From contig NZ_CP126242.1 of NCBI RefSeq assembly GCF_030142045.1, positions 2,232,001-2,296,000 of the forward strand: a stretch of 64,000 nt of DNA, written 5' to 3'. Source of the stretch: Arthrobacter sp. zg-Y919 (GTDB lineage: Bacteria > Actinomycetota > Actinomycetes > Actinomycetales > Micrococcaceae). The translations under genes and the position numbers were made by a program. Shown piece by piece: positions 52,399 through 60,696 of this stretch. The notes beneath the pieces were generated by a model. It was not told the DNA's origin, did not search any database, and saw only the letters and a program-made list of their open reading frames with translations. Every line of letters starts with the position of its first letter. Position 1 is the stretch's first letter.

Positions 52399-53256
52399 CT
52401 ACCGCGGTAGGGGGCCGACGACGGCGGTGCCGGTCGCCAGCCCGGCAATACGTTCCAGCACTGACGGTTCGGTGGTGAATTCGCCCAGGAGGTTCGGTTT
52501 CCCGGTGCCGTGGTAATCACTGGAACCGGTGACCAGCAGGTCATTGTCCTTCGCCAGCCTGCGCAGCCATTCCCGGCCCTGCTCAGGGTTGTCCCGGTGG
52601 TTGACTTCCACACCCAGGAGGCCGGCGTCGATCATTTCGGTGAAGATTGCCTCCCCCACCACGCGGCCGCGGGAGGATGCGACGGGGTGCGCGAAGACCG
52701 GCACTCCGCCGGCCTGCCGGATCAGTTCCACGGCGCGGGCAGGATCCGGAGCGTAATGCGCCACGAAGTACGGCGACCTCGCCGTGAGGATCCCGCTGAA
52801 CGCCGCCGAGCGGTTCGGCACCACACCCGCAGCCACCAGGGCGTCGGCAATGTGCGGCCGCCCGATCGTCGCCCCTGGCGCCACCTGCTCCTGCACCGCC
52901 TCCCAGTCAATGGGGAAATCCTCGGCCAGCCGCTGCACCATCAGCTCCGCCCGGGTAACCCGGGCCGCACGGGATTTGGCAATTTCTTCGAGCAGTCCAG
53001 GATGCGTTGGATCGTGCAGATAGGACAGCACATGGACGCTGATCCCCTCGCTGCTGCGGCAGGACACCTCCATGCCCGGCACAAAGGTGATGCCCCGCTC
53101 CAGGGCGGCAGCTCCGGCGTCGTCCCAGCCCGCGGTCGTGTCATGGTCGGTCAGGGCAACGGCATCCAATCCGGCCTTCGCTGCCGAGGCGATCACGCCG
53201 GCCGGCTGCTCGGTGCCGTCGGAGACGCAGGAGTGGGTGTGCAGGTCGATTCTCAC
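52399..53256 (-). CDS. PHP-domain phosphoesterase (RNase AM/TrpH-like)
   Basis: A 285-residue metal-dependent phosphoesterase. The PHP motifs are IDLHTHSCVSDGTEQP (HxH near the start), ALTDHDTTAGW, the His in PVFAHPVASS and the final GSSDYHGTGK. This stand-alone form equals E. coli RNase AM (YciV/TrpH), which hydrolyses 3',5'-nucleoside bisphosphates and trims RNA 5' ends. Full-length with ATG at 53256. It is divergent from the aminopeptidase P gene by 100 bases. Confidence 0.88.
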   Translation of the reverse strand: MRIDLHTHSCVSDGTEQPAGVIASAAKAGLDAVALTDHDTTAGWDDAGAAALERGITFVPGMEVSCRSSEGISVHVLSYLHDPTHPGLLEEIAKSRAARVTRAELMVQRLAEDFPIDWEAVQEQVAPGATIGRPHIADALVAAGVVPNRSAAFSGILTARSPYFVAHYAPDPARAVELIRQAGGVPVFAHPVASSRGRVVGEAIFTEMIDAGLLGVEVNHRDNPEQGREWLRRLAKDNDLLVTGSSDYHGTGKPNLLGEFTTEPSVLERIAGLATGTAVVGPLPR

Positions 53257-53356
53257 GCTTTCAATCTACTCGCACCGGACACTGCCTCCCGCCCGGGATT
53301 AGTCCCCGCGGTACCTGTGGGTGTTTTGCCCCTCCCGGAGGCAGTGAGACGATGGA

Positions 53357-54937
53357 GTGGTGACTACTGAAGCGAATTCGACGACATCCCTGCCCGAGCC
53401 CTCCGAAGGCCAGCCGCTCGAAGACCGGGTCAACAACCGGTCCCAGCGCCCCTCCTCGGAAGCCTTCAAGAAGTTCATGTCTTCCGGCTGGGCTGCGGAA
53501 TCCGGTGAGCTGCCCGAAGCCGACGCCGTGGCGCCGTACGCAGCCCGCCGCCGCCGTACCCTTTCCGAGCGTTTCCCCGGCGAACGGCTGGTTATTCCGG
53601 CCGGTCCGTTGAAGGTCCGCTCCAACGACACCGATTATCGTTTCCGGCCGCACTCCGGCTTTGCGCACCTGACCGGCCTCGGCGTGGACCGCGAACCCGA
53701 TGCCGTGCTGGTGATGGAACCCACCGAACCCGGTGCCGGCGACGACGGCGGCAACCACACCGCCGTGCTGTACTTCCGGCCGCTGGCCGGAACCGACAGC
53801 GACGAGTTCTACTCCAACGCCCGCTACGGCTCCTTCTGGATTGGGAACCGGCTGGGCCTGGAAGAGGTCAGCGCACTGATCGGCCTGCCCACCCGGCACC
53901 TCGACGAGGCAGAAACCGCCATCACCAACAACGTGGGCGACCCGCAGTTCGGCGGCATCTCCGTACGCCTGCTGCGCAGTGTCGACGAGATGGTTGACGC
54001 CCTGGTGGACACCGTCCGCTACAACACCGCCCTGGACCCGGAAAACGCCGACCTCAGCGCCCTGGATGCCCTCGACGGTGAACTGACCGAAGCCCTGTCC
54101 GAACTCCGCCTGGTCAAGGACGAATGGGAGATCGAGCAGATGAAGGCTGCCGTGGCCGCCACGGTCAACGGCTTCACCGAAGTGGTCAAGGAACTCCCCC
54201 GCGCCATGTCCCACCCCCGCGGCGAACGCGTCGTCGAAGGCGCCTTCTTTGCCCGCGCCCGGGAAGAGGGCAATGACCTCGGCTACGACACCATTGCCGC
54301 CTCCGGTAACAACGCCACGGTCCTGCACTGGATCCGCAACAACGGCGCCGTCCATGCCGGGGACCTGCTGCTGCTGGACGGCGGAGTTGAGGCCGAAAGC
54401 CTCTACACCGCGGACATCACCCGCACCCTGCCCGTCAACGGCACCTACACCGAGGTCCAGCGGCGGGTCTACCAGGCAGTGCTCGACGCCGCCGACGCAG
54501 GATTCGAAGCCGCCAAGCCCGGGGCGAAGTTCCGCGATGTCCACGCCGCAGCAGTGAAGGTGCTGGCTGAAAACCTGGATGCCTGGGGCCTGCTGCCCGT
54601 GCCGCTCGAGGAAGCCCTGTCCCCCGAAGGCCAGCAGCACCGCCGGTGGATGCCGCACGGCGTCAGCCATCACCTGGGCATGGACGTGCATGACTGCGCG
54701 CAGGCCCGCGCGGAGCTGTACCTGGACGGAACCATCACCGAGGGCATGGTCTTCACCATCGAGCCCGGCCTCTACTTCAAGGACACCGACCTCGCGGTGC
54801 CCGAGGAATACCGGGGAATCGGCGTGCGGATCGAGGACGACGTCCTCATCACCGCCGACGGTCCCGTAAACCTCAGCGACGCCCTGCCGCGCAACCCGGG
54901 CGACGTCGAGGACTGGATGGCCGGCATCTACGCCTAA
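53357..54937 (+). CDS. pepP: Xaa-Pro aminopeptidase (aminopeptidase P)
   Basis: A 526-residue M24B peptidase that removes N-terminal residues preceding proline. Metal ligands can be seen in LLLLDGGVEAESLYTADITR (two Asp), HGVSHHLGMDVHD (His), TIEPGLYF (Glu) and GVRIEDDVLIT (Glu). The N-terminal AMP_N domain precedes it (FRPHSGFAHLTG). The first 60 residues are a charged extension. Two GTG codons in a row (53357, 53360) are possible starts. Two terminators follow. Confidence 0.93.
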   Translation: MVTTEANSTTSLPEPSEGQPLEDRVNNRSQRPSSEAFKKFMSSGWAAESGELPEADAVAPYAARRRRTLSERFPGERLVIPAGPLKVRSNDTDYRFRPHSGFAHLTGLGVDREPDAVLVMEPTEPGAGDDGGNHTAVLYFRPLAGTDSDEFYSNARYGSFWIGNRLGLEEVSALIGLPTRHLDEAETAITNNVGDPQFGGISVRLLRSVDEMVDALVDTVRYNTALDPENADLSALDALDGELTEALSELRLVKDEWEIEQMKAAVAATVNGFTEVVKELPRAMSHPRGERVVEGAFFARAREEGNDLGYDTIAASGNNATVLHWIRNNGAVHAGDLLLLDGGVEAESLYTADITRTLPVNGTYTEVQRRVYQAVLDAADAGFEAAKPGAKFRDVHAAAVKVLAENLDAWGLLPVPLEEALSPEGQQHRRWMPHGVSHHLGMDVHDCAQARAELYLDGTITEGMVFTIEPGLYFKDTDLAVPEEYRGIGVRIEDDVLITADGPVNLSDALPRNPGDVEDWMAGIYA

Positions 54938-54952
54938 CCCTCCGGTTCTCCG

Positions 54953-54992
54953 CAAAAAGGTCCGTATCCCCGAAAGGGATGCGGACCTTTTG
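54953..54992. terminator. terminator after pepP (first of two)
   Basis: A stem AAAAAGGTCCGTATCCC with GGGATGCGGACCTTTT around CGAAA, one G-T pair, T-run at the end. It reads well on the plus strand. Confidence 0.9.
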
Positions 54993-55035
54993 CATGGCGG
55001 CAGGGTTTGCCACACCGGCGTGAAACGCCCACACG

Positions 55036-55073
55036 AAAAAGGCCCGCATCCCCTAAAGGGGTGCGGGCCTTCT
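55036..55073. terminator. second terminator, for the convergent stress-protein gene
   Basis: AAGGCCCGCATCCCC with GGGGTGCGGGCCTT around a short AAA loop (one bulged base), flanked by A- and T-runs. It resembles the first terminator in wording. Lying nearer to the minus-strand gene, it probably ends that transcript. Confidence 0.88.
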
Positions 55074-55133
55074 TTACGTCCGGGGCCTAAGGCTTGCCGG
55101 GGCCTCCCGACGGAGGGTCTTGCCGACGGGGCC

Positions 55134-56027
55134 TTACTGGCGGGGCTGCTCGTCCCGGGGGACGTCCTGCTGGTGGGAACCCTGCTCAGTCGAAGCCGGC
55201 TCGATTGGGGCCGGCTGGCCCGGCTGGACGGCTTCCTGGGCAGCTTCCGGCTGCTGGGCCGGCTGCGCAGGCCGGCGGACACCGTACTGCGGGCGGCCGT
55301 CCGGAAGGTCGGGGAACTGCCCCCGGGGTGTGGTGTTGCCTGCGGGGTCGGCCTCTGCGGGGTTCTGCCGTCCGGCACCGGCCGGGGACTCCCCGGCGGG
55401 ATCGGAGTCCGGGGAAGGCTGTCCATACGGGTTGGCCCAGCCCGAAGGCCGTTCCGGTGCCTGCGGACCGCCGGCCGGCGGACGCAGGGCCTCATGGCGG
55501 GGGGCCGACGCGGGAGCCTGGGGATGTCCCGCCTGGCCGACCATCGGCAGCCGGTGCAGGAGCTGGCGGGCATCGTTGGCTGCCTCGGGCGCCACGATTA
55601 CGTCATAGCTGGTGGCAATTACCTGGCTGGTGGAGGTAAAGTCCCTGCGCCCACGCTGCAGGGCGTAGGCAAGGACACCGAAGAGAACCCAGAACACGGC
55701 GCCCAGCGCCATGGACGGAATGAGGGAAATGGCTGCGGCGCTGCCCCCGAACAGCATCAGGGCGAGCCCCACAAAGAGGCCGAACCAGGCACCCGTGGCG
55801 GCGCTGGACAGTGCAACCCGCGGGTACGTCAGGCGGCCGGTCACCCGTTCCACGGACTTGAGTTCGTTGCCGACAATCGAAACCAGCTGAACCGGGAACT
55901 TGTTGTCGGCAAGGTAATCCACTGCCTTCTGGGCGTCGAGGTAGGCCGTGTAGCGGCCAACCGTTTCGCCCTTGGGCAGGCTGCGGCCCGCATCACGCGG
56001 AGGTGTGGCACCAAATAGGTTCGACAT
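55134..56027 (-). CDS. general stress protein (YflT/GSP17M domain) with Pro-rich tail
   Basis: A 297-residue protein. Residues about 20-75 form the small general stress protein 17M (YflT) domain (GRYTAYLDAQKAVDYLADNK, VSIVGNELKSVERVTGRL). A glycine-zipper-like two-helix membrane region follows at about 84-130 (GAWFGLFVGLALMLFGGSAA). The second half is a Pro/Ala/Gln-rich disordered tail. The ATG at 56027 begins MSNLFGATPP; the frame is open much further upstream but lies in the antisense of the next gene. Divergent from the MgtE-N/CBS gene. A similar gene order exists in M. tuberculosis near the mgtE-like gene. Function unknown. Confidence 0.78.
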   Translation of the reverse strand: MSNLFGATPPRDAGRSLPKGETVGRYTAYLDAQKAVDYLADNKFPVQLVSIVGNELKSVERVTGRLTYPRVALSSAATGAWFGLFVGLALMLFGGSAAAISLIPSMALGAVFWVLFGVLAYALQRGRRDFTSTSQVIATSYDVIVAPEAANDARQLLHRLPMVGQAGHPQAPASAPRHEALRPPAGGPQAPERPSGWANPYGQPSPDSDPAGESPAGAGRQNPAEADPAGNTTPRGQFPDLPDGRPQYGVRRPAQPAQQPEAAQEAVQPGQPAPIEPASTEQGSHQQDVPRDEQPRQ

Positions 56028-56145
56028 TGCTCCATTCTCGCGCATGCCCGCCAAAGAAGGTGAACGTATCGCTGGCAGTGAACGGGAAAGCGTCCGCGTA
56101 CCCGTTAATACGGCGTTAGGACCGGGCACAAAGTAGCCTAAGAAT

Positions 56146-57432
56146 GTGACTACAAATCCAACCCGTGTCTTTATTGCGCGCCTGCTGGGCCTTGACGTCT
56201 TCGACCCCCTGGGTGACCGTCTGGGCAGGCTGCGCGATGCGGTCGTGCTTGACCGCGGGCCGGGTCTCCCGCCCCAGGCCGTGGGCATCGTGGTCGAGGT
56301 CCCCGGAAAGAAGCGTGTCTTCGTTCCGCTCACCCGGATCACCTCGATGGATCCCGGACAGATCATCTGCACCGGGCTGGTCAACCTTCGCCGCTTCGAA
56401 CAGCGTGGAGCAGAGATGCTGGTGGTCGCGGAGCTCTTCGACCGCCGCGTCCAGCTGCGCGACGGCAGCGGCGAAGCCACCATTGAAGACATTGCCATTG
56501 AGCAGAACCGCGCCGGGGACTGGTACGTCTCCAACCTTTTCGTCCGCCGCGGCGGCACGGTCTCCCGTCTGCGGTCCCTGCGCCGCCGCGGGGAGCAGAT
56601 CATCCTGGACTGGAAGGACATCGCCCACTGGGATGCCACCGGCCCCCAGGCCGCGACATCCTTCGTCGCCCAGAACGACGACCTCAAGGCCGCGGACTTC
56701 GCCGACGCACTGCACGAAATGAGCGGCAAACGCCGCATCGAAGTAGCCAGCGAACTGCAGGACGAACGCCTCGCAGACGTCCTGCAGGAACTGCCCGACG
56801 ACGACCAGGTCCAGATCCTGCAGTCCCTGGACGTCGAACGTGCCGCCGATGTGCTGGAGGAAATGGACCCCGACGACGCCGCGGACCTCCTCAACGAGTT
56901 GCCGGAGGAGCAGAAGGAAGAGCTCCTGGCACTAATGGAGCCCGAAGACGCCCGCGACGTCCGCCGTCTGCTGAACTATGAAGAGGACACCGCCGGGTCT
57001 CTGATGACCCCCGTGCCGGTCATCCTTCCGCCGGAGGCCACCGTGGCCGAGGCGCTGGCCCATGTTCGCCGCGAAGAGCTCACGCCTGCCCTCGCGTCCT
57101 CCATCTATGTCTGCCGCCCGCCGCTGGAAACGCCCACGGGCAAGTACCTCGGCGTCGTGCACATCCAGCAGCTGCTGCGCTCGGCACCGCCGGAGGCACT
57201 GGGCAACATCCTGGACTCGGACCTCGAGCCTGTCCGGGACTACGCCACCATCAGTGAAGTGTCGCGGATGCTGGCCACCTACAACTTGAACTCACTGCCG
57301 GTGATCAACGACGGCGGACGCCTGGTCGGGGCGGTAACAGTGGACGATGTGCTGGACCACCTGTTGCCGGACGACTGGCGCGTCTCCGACGAAACCGGCC
57401 CACTACCGCAGCAGGGAAGGACACATGGCTGA
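56146..57432 (+). CDS. cytoplasmic PRC-barrel/MgtE-N/CBS protein without channel domain
   Basis: A 428-residue soluble protein. A PRC-barrel-like segment (about 15-150, ARLLGLDVFDPLGDRLGRL) is followed by the MgtE intracellular N domain (ADVLQELPDDDQVQILQSL, VERAADVLEEMDPDDAADLL) and two CBS domains (about 290-410, ending VGAVTVDDVLDHLLPDDW). In MgtE these parts sense magnesium and gate a five-helix channel. Here the channel is wholly missing; no hydrophobic helix exists. The stop overlaps the next gene, a membrane protein, by eight bases. A likely reading is a magnesium or nucleotide sensor acting on that partner. It is not a transporter by itself. Confidence 0.87.
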   Translation: MTTNPTRVFIARLLGLDVFDPLGDRLGRLRDAVVLDRGPGLPPQAVGIVVEVPGKKRVFVPLTRITSMDPGQIICTGLVNLRRFEQRGAEMLVVAELFDRRVQLRDGSGEATIEDIAIEQNRAGDWYVSNLFVRRGGTVSRLRSLRRRGEQIILDWKDIAHWDATGPQAATSFVAQNDDLKAADFADALHEMSGKRRIEVASELQDERLADVLQELPDDDQVQILQSLDVERAADVLEEMDPDDAADLLNELPEEQKEELLALMEPEDARDVRRLLNYEEDTAGSLMTPVPVILPPEATVAEALAHVRREELTPALASSIYVCRPPLETPTGKYLGVVHIQQLLRSAPPEALGNILDSDLEPVRDYATISEVSRMLATYNLNSLPVINDGGRLVGAVTVDDVLDHLLPDDWRVSDETGPLPQQGRTHG

Positions 57433-58015
57433 AAAAATCAAGTCAACAACCACCGGCCTCGACACTCCCCGCTCTGCACGGACCCGATGGCTGCCGCGGC
57501 TCTCCCCGAACCCCGACGCGTTCGGGCATGCCACGGAGAATTTTGCCCGCTTTATGGGTACTCCGCAGTTCCTGGTTTACATGACGGTTTTTTGCCTCGT
57601 GTGGCTGGCGTGGAACACGTGGGGACCGGAGTCCGCCCGCTTTGACAGTGCTGCCCTGGGCTTTACCGTCCTGACGCTGATGCTCTCGCTCCAGGCTTCC
57701 TACGCCGCTCCCCTGCTGCTGCTGGCGCAGAACCGGCAGGATGACCGGGACCGCGTCTCCGTCCGGCAGGACCGTGAACGCGCCGAGCGCAACCTCATGG
57801 ATACGGAATACCTCACGCGGGAAATCGCCGAACTCCGGATCGCCCTGCGTGAAGTCGCCACCCGCGACTATGTCCGCTCGGAAATGCGGAGCCTGCTCGA
57901 AGAGCTGCTCGAGGCCAATGACGACCGCGAGGACGGCGGATCACGCCGTCGCCGCCGCAGTGGGGAAAGCACCGACAGCATGCCGAAACTGAATCCCGGC
58001 GGGAGGGAACGCTAG
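57425..58015 (+). CDS. DUF1003 two-helix membrane protein
   Basis: A 196-residue protein of the DUF1003 family. Two transmembrane helices stand at about 45-63 (FLVYMTVFCLVWLAWN) and 77-100 (LGFTVLTLMLSLQASYAAPLLLLAQ), followed by the conserved NRQDDRDRV and a cytoplasmic coiled coil (ERAERNLMDTEYLTREIAEL). The ATG at 57425 lies inside the end of the MgtE-N/CBS gene with GGAAGG upstream, so translation is coupled. DUF1003 has no known function; its steady pairing with MgtE-like sensors in actinobacteria makes a role in magnesium or membrane homeostasis plausible. The mrp gene follows after four bases. Confidence 0.85.
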   Translation: MAEKIKSTTTGLDTPRSARTRWLPRLSPNPDAFGHATENFARFMGTPQFLVYMTVFCLVWLAWNTWGPESARFDSAALGFTVLTLMLSLQASYAAPLLLLAQNRQDDRDRVSVRQDRERAERNLMDTEYLTREIAELRIALREVATRDYVRSEMRSLLEELLEANDDREDGGSRRRRRSGESTDSMPKLNPGGRER

Positions 58016-58019
58016 AGCC

Positions 58020-59201
58020 GTGCCAGTATCCGAACCGGCTTCCGGACTGGAAGCACAGGTGCTCCGCGCCCTGGACACTGTCCAGGACCCGGAACTGCGC
58101 CGGCCCATCACCGAACTGGGCATGCTCAAGGACGTCCACGTGGATGCCGACGGCGGCGTGGCCGTCGACGTGCTGCTGACCATTGCCGGCTGCCCGCTGC
58201 GCGGCACCATCACGGCCGACGTCGAACGCGCACTGGCTGCGGTTCCCGGCGTCGGCGCTGTGACCGTGAACCTCGACGTGATGACCCCGGAGCAGCGCAA
58301 CGCGCTCAAGGACCGGCTGCGCGGCGGCGACCCGGTGCGGACCATCCCCTTCAACCGCCCCGATTCGCTGACCCGTGTGTACGCGGTGGCCAGCGGCAAG
58401 GGCGGCGTGGGCAAGTCCAGCGTCACGGTAAACCTCGCGGCGGCCATGGCCTCGCTCGGACTGCGCGTGGGAATTGTCGACGCCGATGTGCACGGGTTCT
58501 CTGTGCCGGGCCTGCTCGGAATCACGCGTCCGCCCACCCGGGTGGACGAGATGATCCTGCCTCCCGTGGCCTACGGCATCAAGACCATCTCGATCGGCAT
58601 GTTTGTGGACGGCAACCAGCCGGTGGCCTGGCGTGGACCCATGCTGCACCGCGCGCTGGAGCAGTTCCTGACCGATGTGTACTTCGGTGACCTGGACGTC
58701 CTGTTCCTCGACCTCCCACCCGGCACCGGCGATATCGCCATTTCCGTGGGACAGCTCCTGCCCGGCTCGGAAATCCTGCTGGTCACCACTCCGCAGAGCG
58801 CAGCCGCGGACGTTGCAGAACGTGCGGGCAGCGTGGCGACGCAGACCGGCCAGAAGGTCACGGGCGTCATCGAAAACATGTCCTGGCTTGCCCTGCCCGG
58901 GGGTGAACGCCTCGAGGTGTTCGGATCCGGCGGCGGCGCTGCGGTGTCCGGCCGGCTGGGAGACACCCTGGGCTACCCGGTTCCCTTGCTGGGCAGCATT
59001 CCGCTTGATGTTGCGCTCCGCGAAGGCGGTGACGGGGGCCTGCCTGTTGTGCTCGCGGATGCCGTTAATGCTGACGGCGCTGAAGGAGCCGTGCCCCCGG
59101 CTTCGGACACGGCTGCTGCGGAACTGCGGCGGATCGCCGCGGAGCTGGCCCACCGGCCGCGCGGCCTGGCCGGACGGAGCCTTGGGGTCAGCCCGGTCTA
59201 G
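58020..59201 (+). CDS. mrp: Mrp/NBP35 family Fe-S carrier ATPase
   Basis: A 393-residue protein with an N-terminal MIP18/DUF59 domain (about 8-85, VQDPELRRPITELGML) and a P-loop NTPase of the Mrp/ApbC group (Walker A SGKGGVGKSS, VGIVDADVHGFSVPG, DLPPGTGDIAIS). Such proteins hold and hand over iron-sulfur clusters. The CxxC pair that binds the cluster in ApbC/Nbp35, usually just after ENMS, is replaced: ENMSWLALPGGERLEVFG. This is also the case in mycobacterial Mrp, so the protein may work without it. GTG start four bases after the DUF1003 stop. Convergent with tatB, seven bases apart. Confidence 0.9.
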   Translation: MPVSEPASGLEAQVLRALDTVQDPELRRPITELGMLKDVHVDADGGVAVDVLLTIAGCPLRGTITADVERALAAVPGVGAVTVNLDVMTPEQRNALKDRLRGGDPVRTIPFNRPDSLTRVYAVASGKGGVGKSSVTVNLAAAMASLGLRVGIVDADVHGFSVPGLLGITRPPTRVDEMILPPVAYGIKTISIGMFVDGNQPVAWRGPMLHRALEQFLTDVYFGDLDVLFLDLPPGTGDIAISVGQLLPGSEILLVTTPQSAAADVAERAGSVATQTGQKVTGVIENMSWLALPGGERLEVFGSGGGAAVSGRLGDTLGYPVPLLGSIPLDVALREGGDGGLPVVLADAVNADGAEGAVPPASDTAAAELRRIAAELAHRPRGLAGRSLGVSPV

Positions 59202-59208
59202 GACCGGG

Positions 59209-59670
59209 CTACGTGGCTTCCACGTCGAACGGGGCGGGCTGCCCCTCGGCGAGGCGTTCCAGCGGTTTCACCGCAGGGGCCGCTGGAGCTGCTGCGGTTG
59301 CCGGCGCGACCGTGGAGGATCCGGCGGACTGCGGTGTGGGGGAAGCTGCGGCGGAAGCGGCCGGCACCCGGGGGGCCGGCGCGGGGCGCCCGCTCACCAG
59401 TTTGGCTGCCTCGTCGAAGTCGTCCAGCAGCGCTTCCTTGATGATGCGCCGCGGGTCGTATTGCCGCGGGTCCAGCTTCCGCCAGTCCACCTCGTCAATT
59501 TCCGGGCCAACTTCTTCCCGCAGTTGTTCGCGGGCTCCGCTGGCCATCCGCCGCACTTCCCGCACCAGCCGGGCAAGCTGCGAGGCGTATTCGGGCAGGC
59601 GTTCAGGACCCAGCACCACCACGGCGATTATCGCCAGGAGGATGAACTCGTAACCGTTGATTCCTACCAC
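59209..59670 (-). CDS. tatB: Sec-independent protein translocase TatB
   Basis: A 153-residue protein with one N-terminal helix (YEFILLAIIAVVVLGPERLP, where GPERLP is the hinge typical for TatB) and an amphipathic helix (YASQLARLVREVRRMASG). The remainder is a Pro/Ala/Thr-rich tail. TatB with TatC recognises twin-arginine signal peptides. Its position downstream of sigE and the anti-sigma factor is conserved with M. tuberculosis. It lies 48 bases after the anti-sigma factor stop, probably in the same transcript. tatA and tatC are elsewhere. Confidence 0.92.
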   Translation of the reverse strand: MVGINGYEFILLAIIAVVVLGPERLPEYASQLARLVREVRRMASGAREQLREEVGPEIDEVDWRKLDPRQYDPRRIIKEALLDDFDEAAKLVSGRPAPAPRVPAASAAASPTPQSAGSSTVAPATAAAPAAPAVKPLERLAEGQPAPFDVEAT

Positions 59671-59718
59671 TCTTGAAGACTACCTTTTCCCGGGAGCAGG
59701 GAGCCACTTGCCGGCATC

Positions 59719-60693
59719 CTAGAGGCTCCAGCCGGTCCGCGCGAAGATGGCGAGCCCCCGGGCTATGCGCTCCATCGGCTCAGGGTCGGCACCGGCACGG
59801 GCCAGGCGCGTGGATTCGAAGCGTGACAGCTCTTCAGCCGCACGGGGCATCGACTTCACGGGCAGGCTTGAATCCAAGGTGTAGGTGACGCTGCCCGCGG
59901 CCACTACCTTCTGGCCGGGATGCTCCCCGGACCCAAAAACGGCTGCGCCGGCCGGCGATCCGGCCACGGCAAAGCCATCCGCTGCAACAGTCTGTCCGGT
60001 CACGGCATTGATCACCGGCTGATGGTCTTCCCCCGGCAGCGGATGCTGTTCCACGAGCCGGATCCGTTCGCCGTCCCCGGCTAAAATCATTTCGACGGCG
60101 GGACGCCCCTGAACGCTCAGGGAACGGGCGGACTCCACGCTGAGTCCAAGCTCGGTGAATTCGGGGCAGGCCCAGCCGTGTGCCCGCAGCAACTGGAGCT
60201 GATCCGCTCCGAGGGCCCCCTTACCGGCGACTTCATCCCACCCCGCCCCTACGGCGGCGCGGGCCCCCGCCTGCACCGGGGTTTCGAGGATGCTGCCGGT
60301 GATATAGGCGCCGCCAAGAAGCACTGCCCCGGCGGCGGCCACCGCGCCTGCAGCGGCGAACGCATGGCTCCGCCGGGATACCAAAGCGCGCCGCCCGGGC
60401 TTCAGCCCGGCAGGTTGCAGCCCGGCAGGTTGCGGTCCGGCAGGTTGCAGCCCGGCAGGTTGAGGACCGGCGGACCGGGCAGCCGCAGCCGCACTCTCGG
60501 CTATCCGGGCGGCGAGGTCAGGACCGGCATCGGGCACCCGAAGCGAACGCAGGCGGCTGCGCAGACGCCGCTCTTCGGAGAGGGCAGCGCGGCAGGCGGC
60601 ACAGCGAGAGAGGTGTGCCTCAATGGCCTGCTGGCGCCGGGGGGAGTTTTCGCCGTCAAGGTAGTTCCGGAGCTGACGCGTGGGGTGTCGCAC
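59719..60693 (-). CDS. rseA: anti-sigma factor with zinc-finger (RseA-like) and extracellular domain
   Basis: A 324-residue protein. The anti-sigma domain (about 5-60) has the zinc motif H-x3-C-x2-C in HLSRCAACRAAL, as in RseA of M. tuberculosis SigE. Residues about 75-98 are four 5-residue repeats (PQPAG/LQPAG). A helix at about 108-135 (AFAAAGAVAAAGAVLLGGAY) is probably a membrane span, and the C-terminal part has a compact fold with a Cys near WACPEFTELG. Mycobacterial RseA is cytosolic and much shorter, so this version looks membrane-bound. GTG start three bases after the sigE stop, so it is co-translated with its partner. Confidence 0.87.
   Translation of the reverse strand: MRHPTRQLRNYLDGENSPRRQQAIEAHLSRCAACRAALSEERRLRSRLRSLRVPDAGPDLAARIAESAAAAARSAGPQPAGLQPAGPQPAGLQPAGLKPGRRALVSRRSHAFAAAGAVAAAGAVLLGGAYITGSILETPVQAGARAAVGAGWDEVAGKGALGADQLQLLRAHGWACPEFTELGLSVESARSLSVQGRPAVEMILAGDGERIRLVEQHPLPGEDHQPVINAVTGQTVAADGFAVAGSPAGAAVFGSGEHPGQKVVAAGSVTYTLDSSLPVKSMPRAAEELSRFESTRLARAGADPEPMERIARGLAIFARTGWSL
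60403..60462 (-). repeat. 15-base tandem repeat in the anti-sigma factor gene
   Basis: CAGCCCGGCAGGTTG occurs four times in direct tandem (60403-60462), the third copy with two or three changes. It encodes alternating LQPAG and PQPAG units between the anti-sigma domain and the membrane helix, so it acts as a spacer. Confidence 0.93.
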
Positions 60694-60696
60694 TAC

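Noticed and set aside
53261..55573. Minus-strand open frame of 770 codons
   Set aside because: Antisense to aminopeptidase P and crossing two terminators; no recognisable motif.
56028..56894. Upstream extension of the stress-protein frame
   Set aside because: Ser/Arg-rich antisense of the MgtE-N/CBS gene; the protein begins at MSNLFG.
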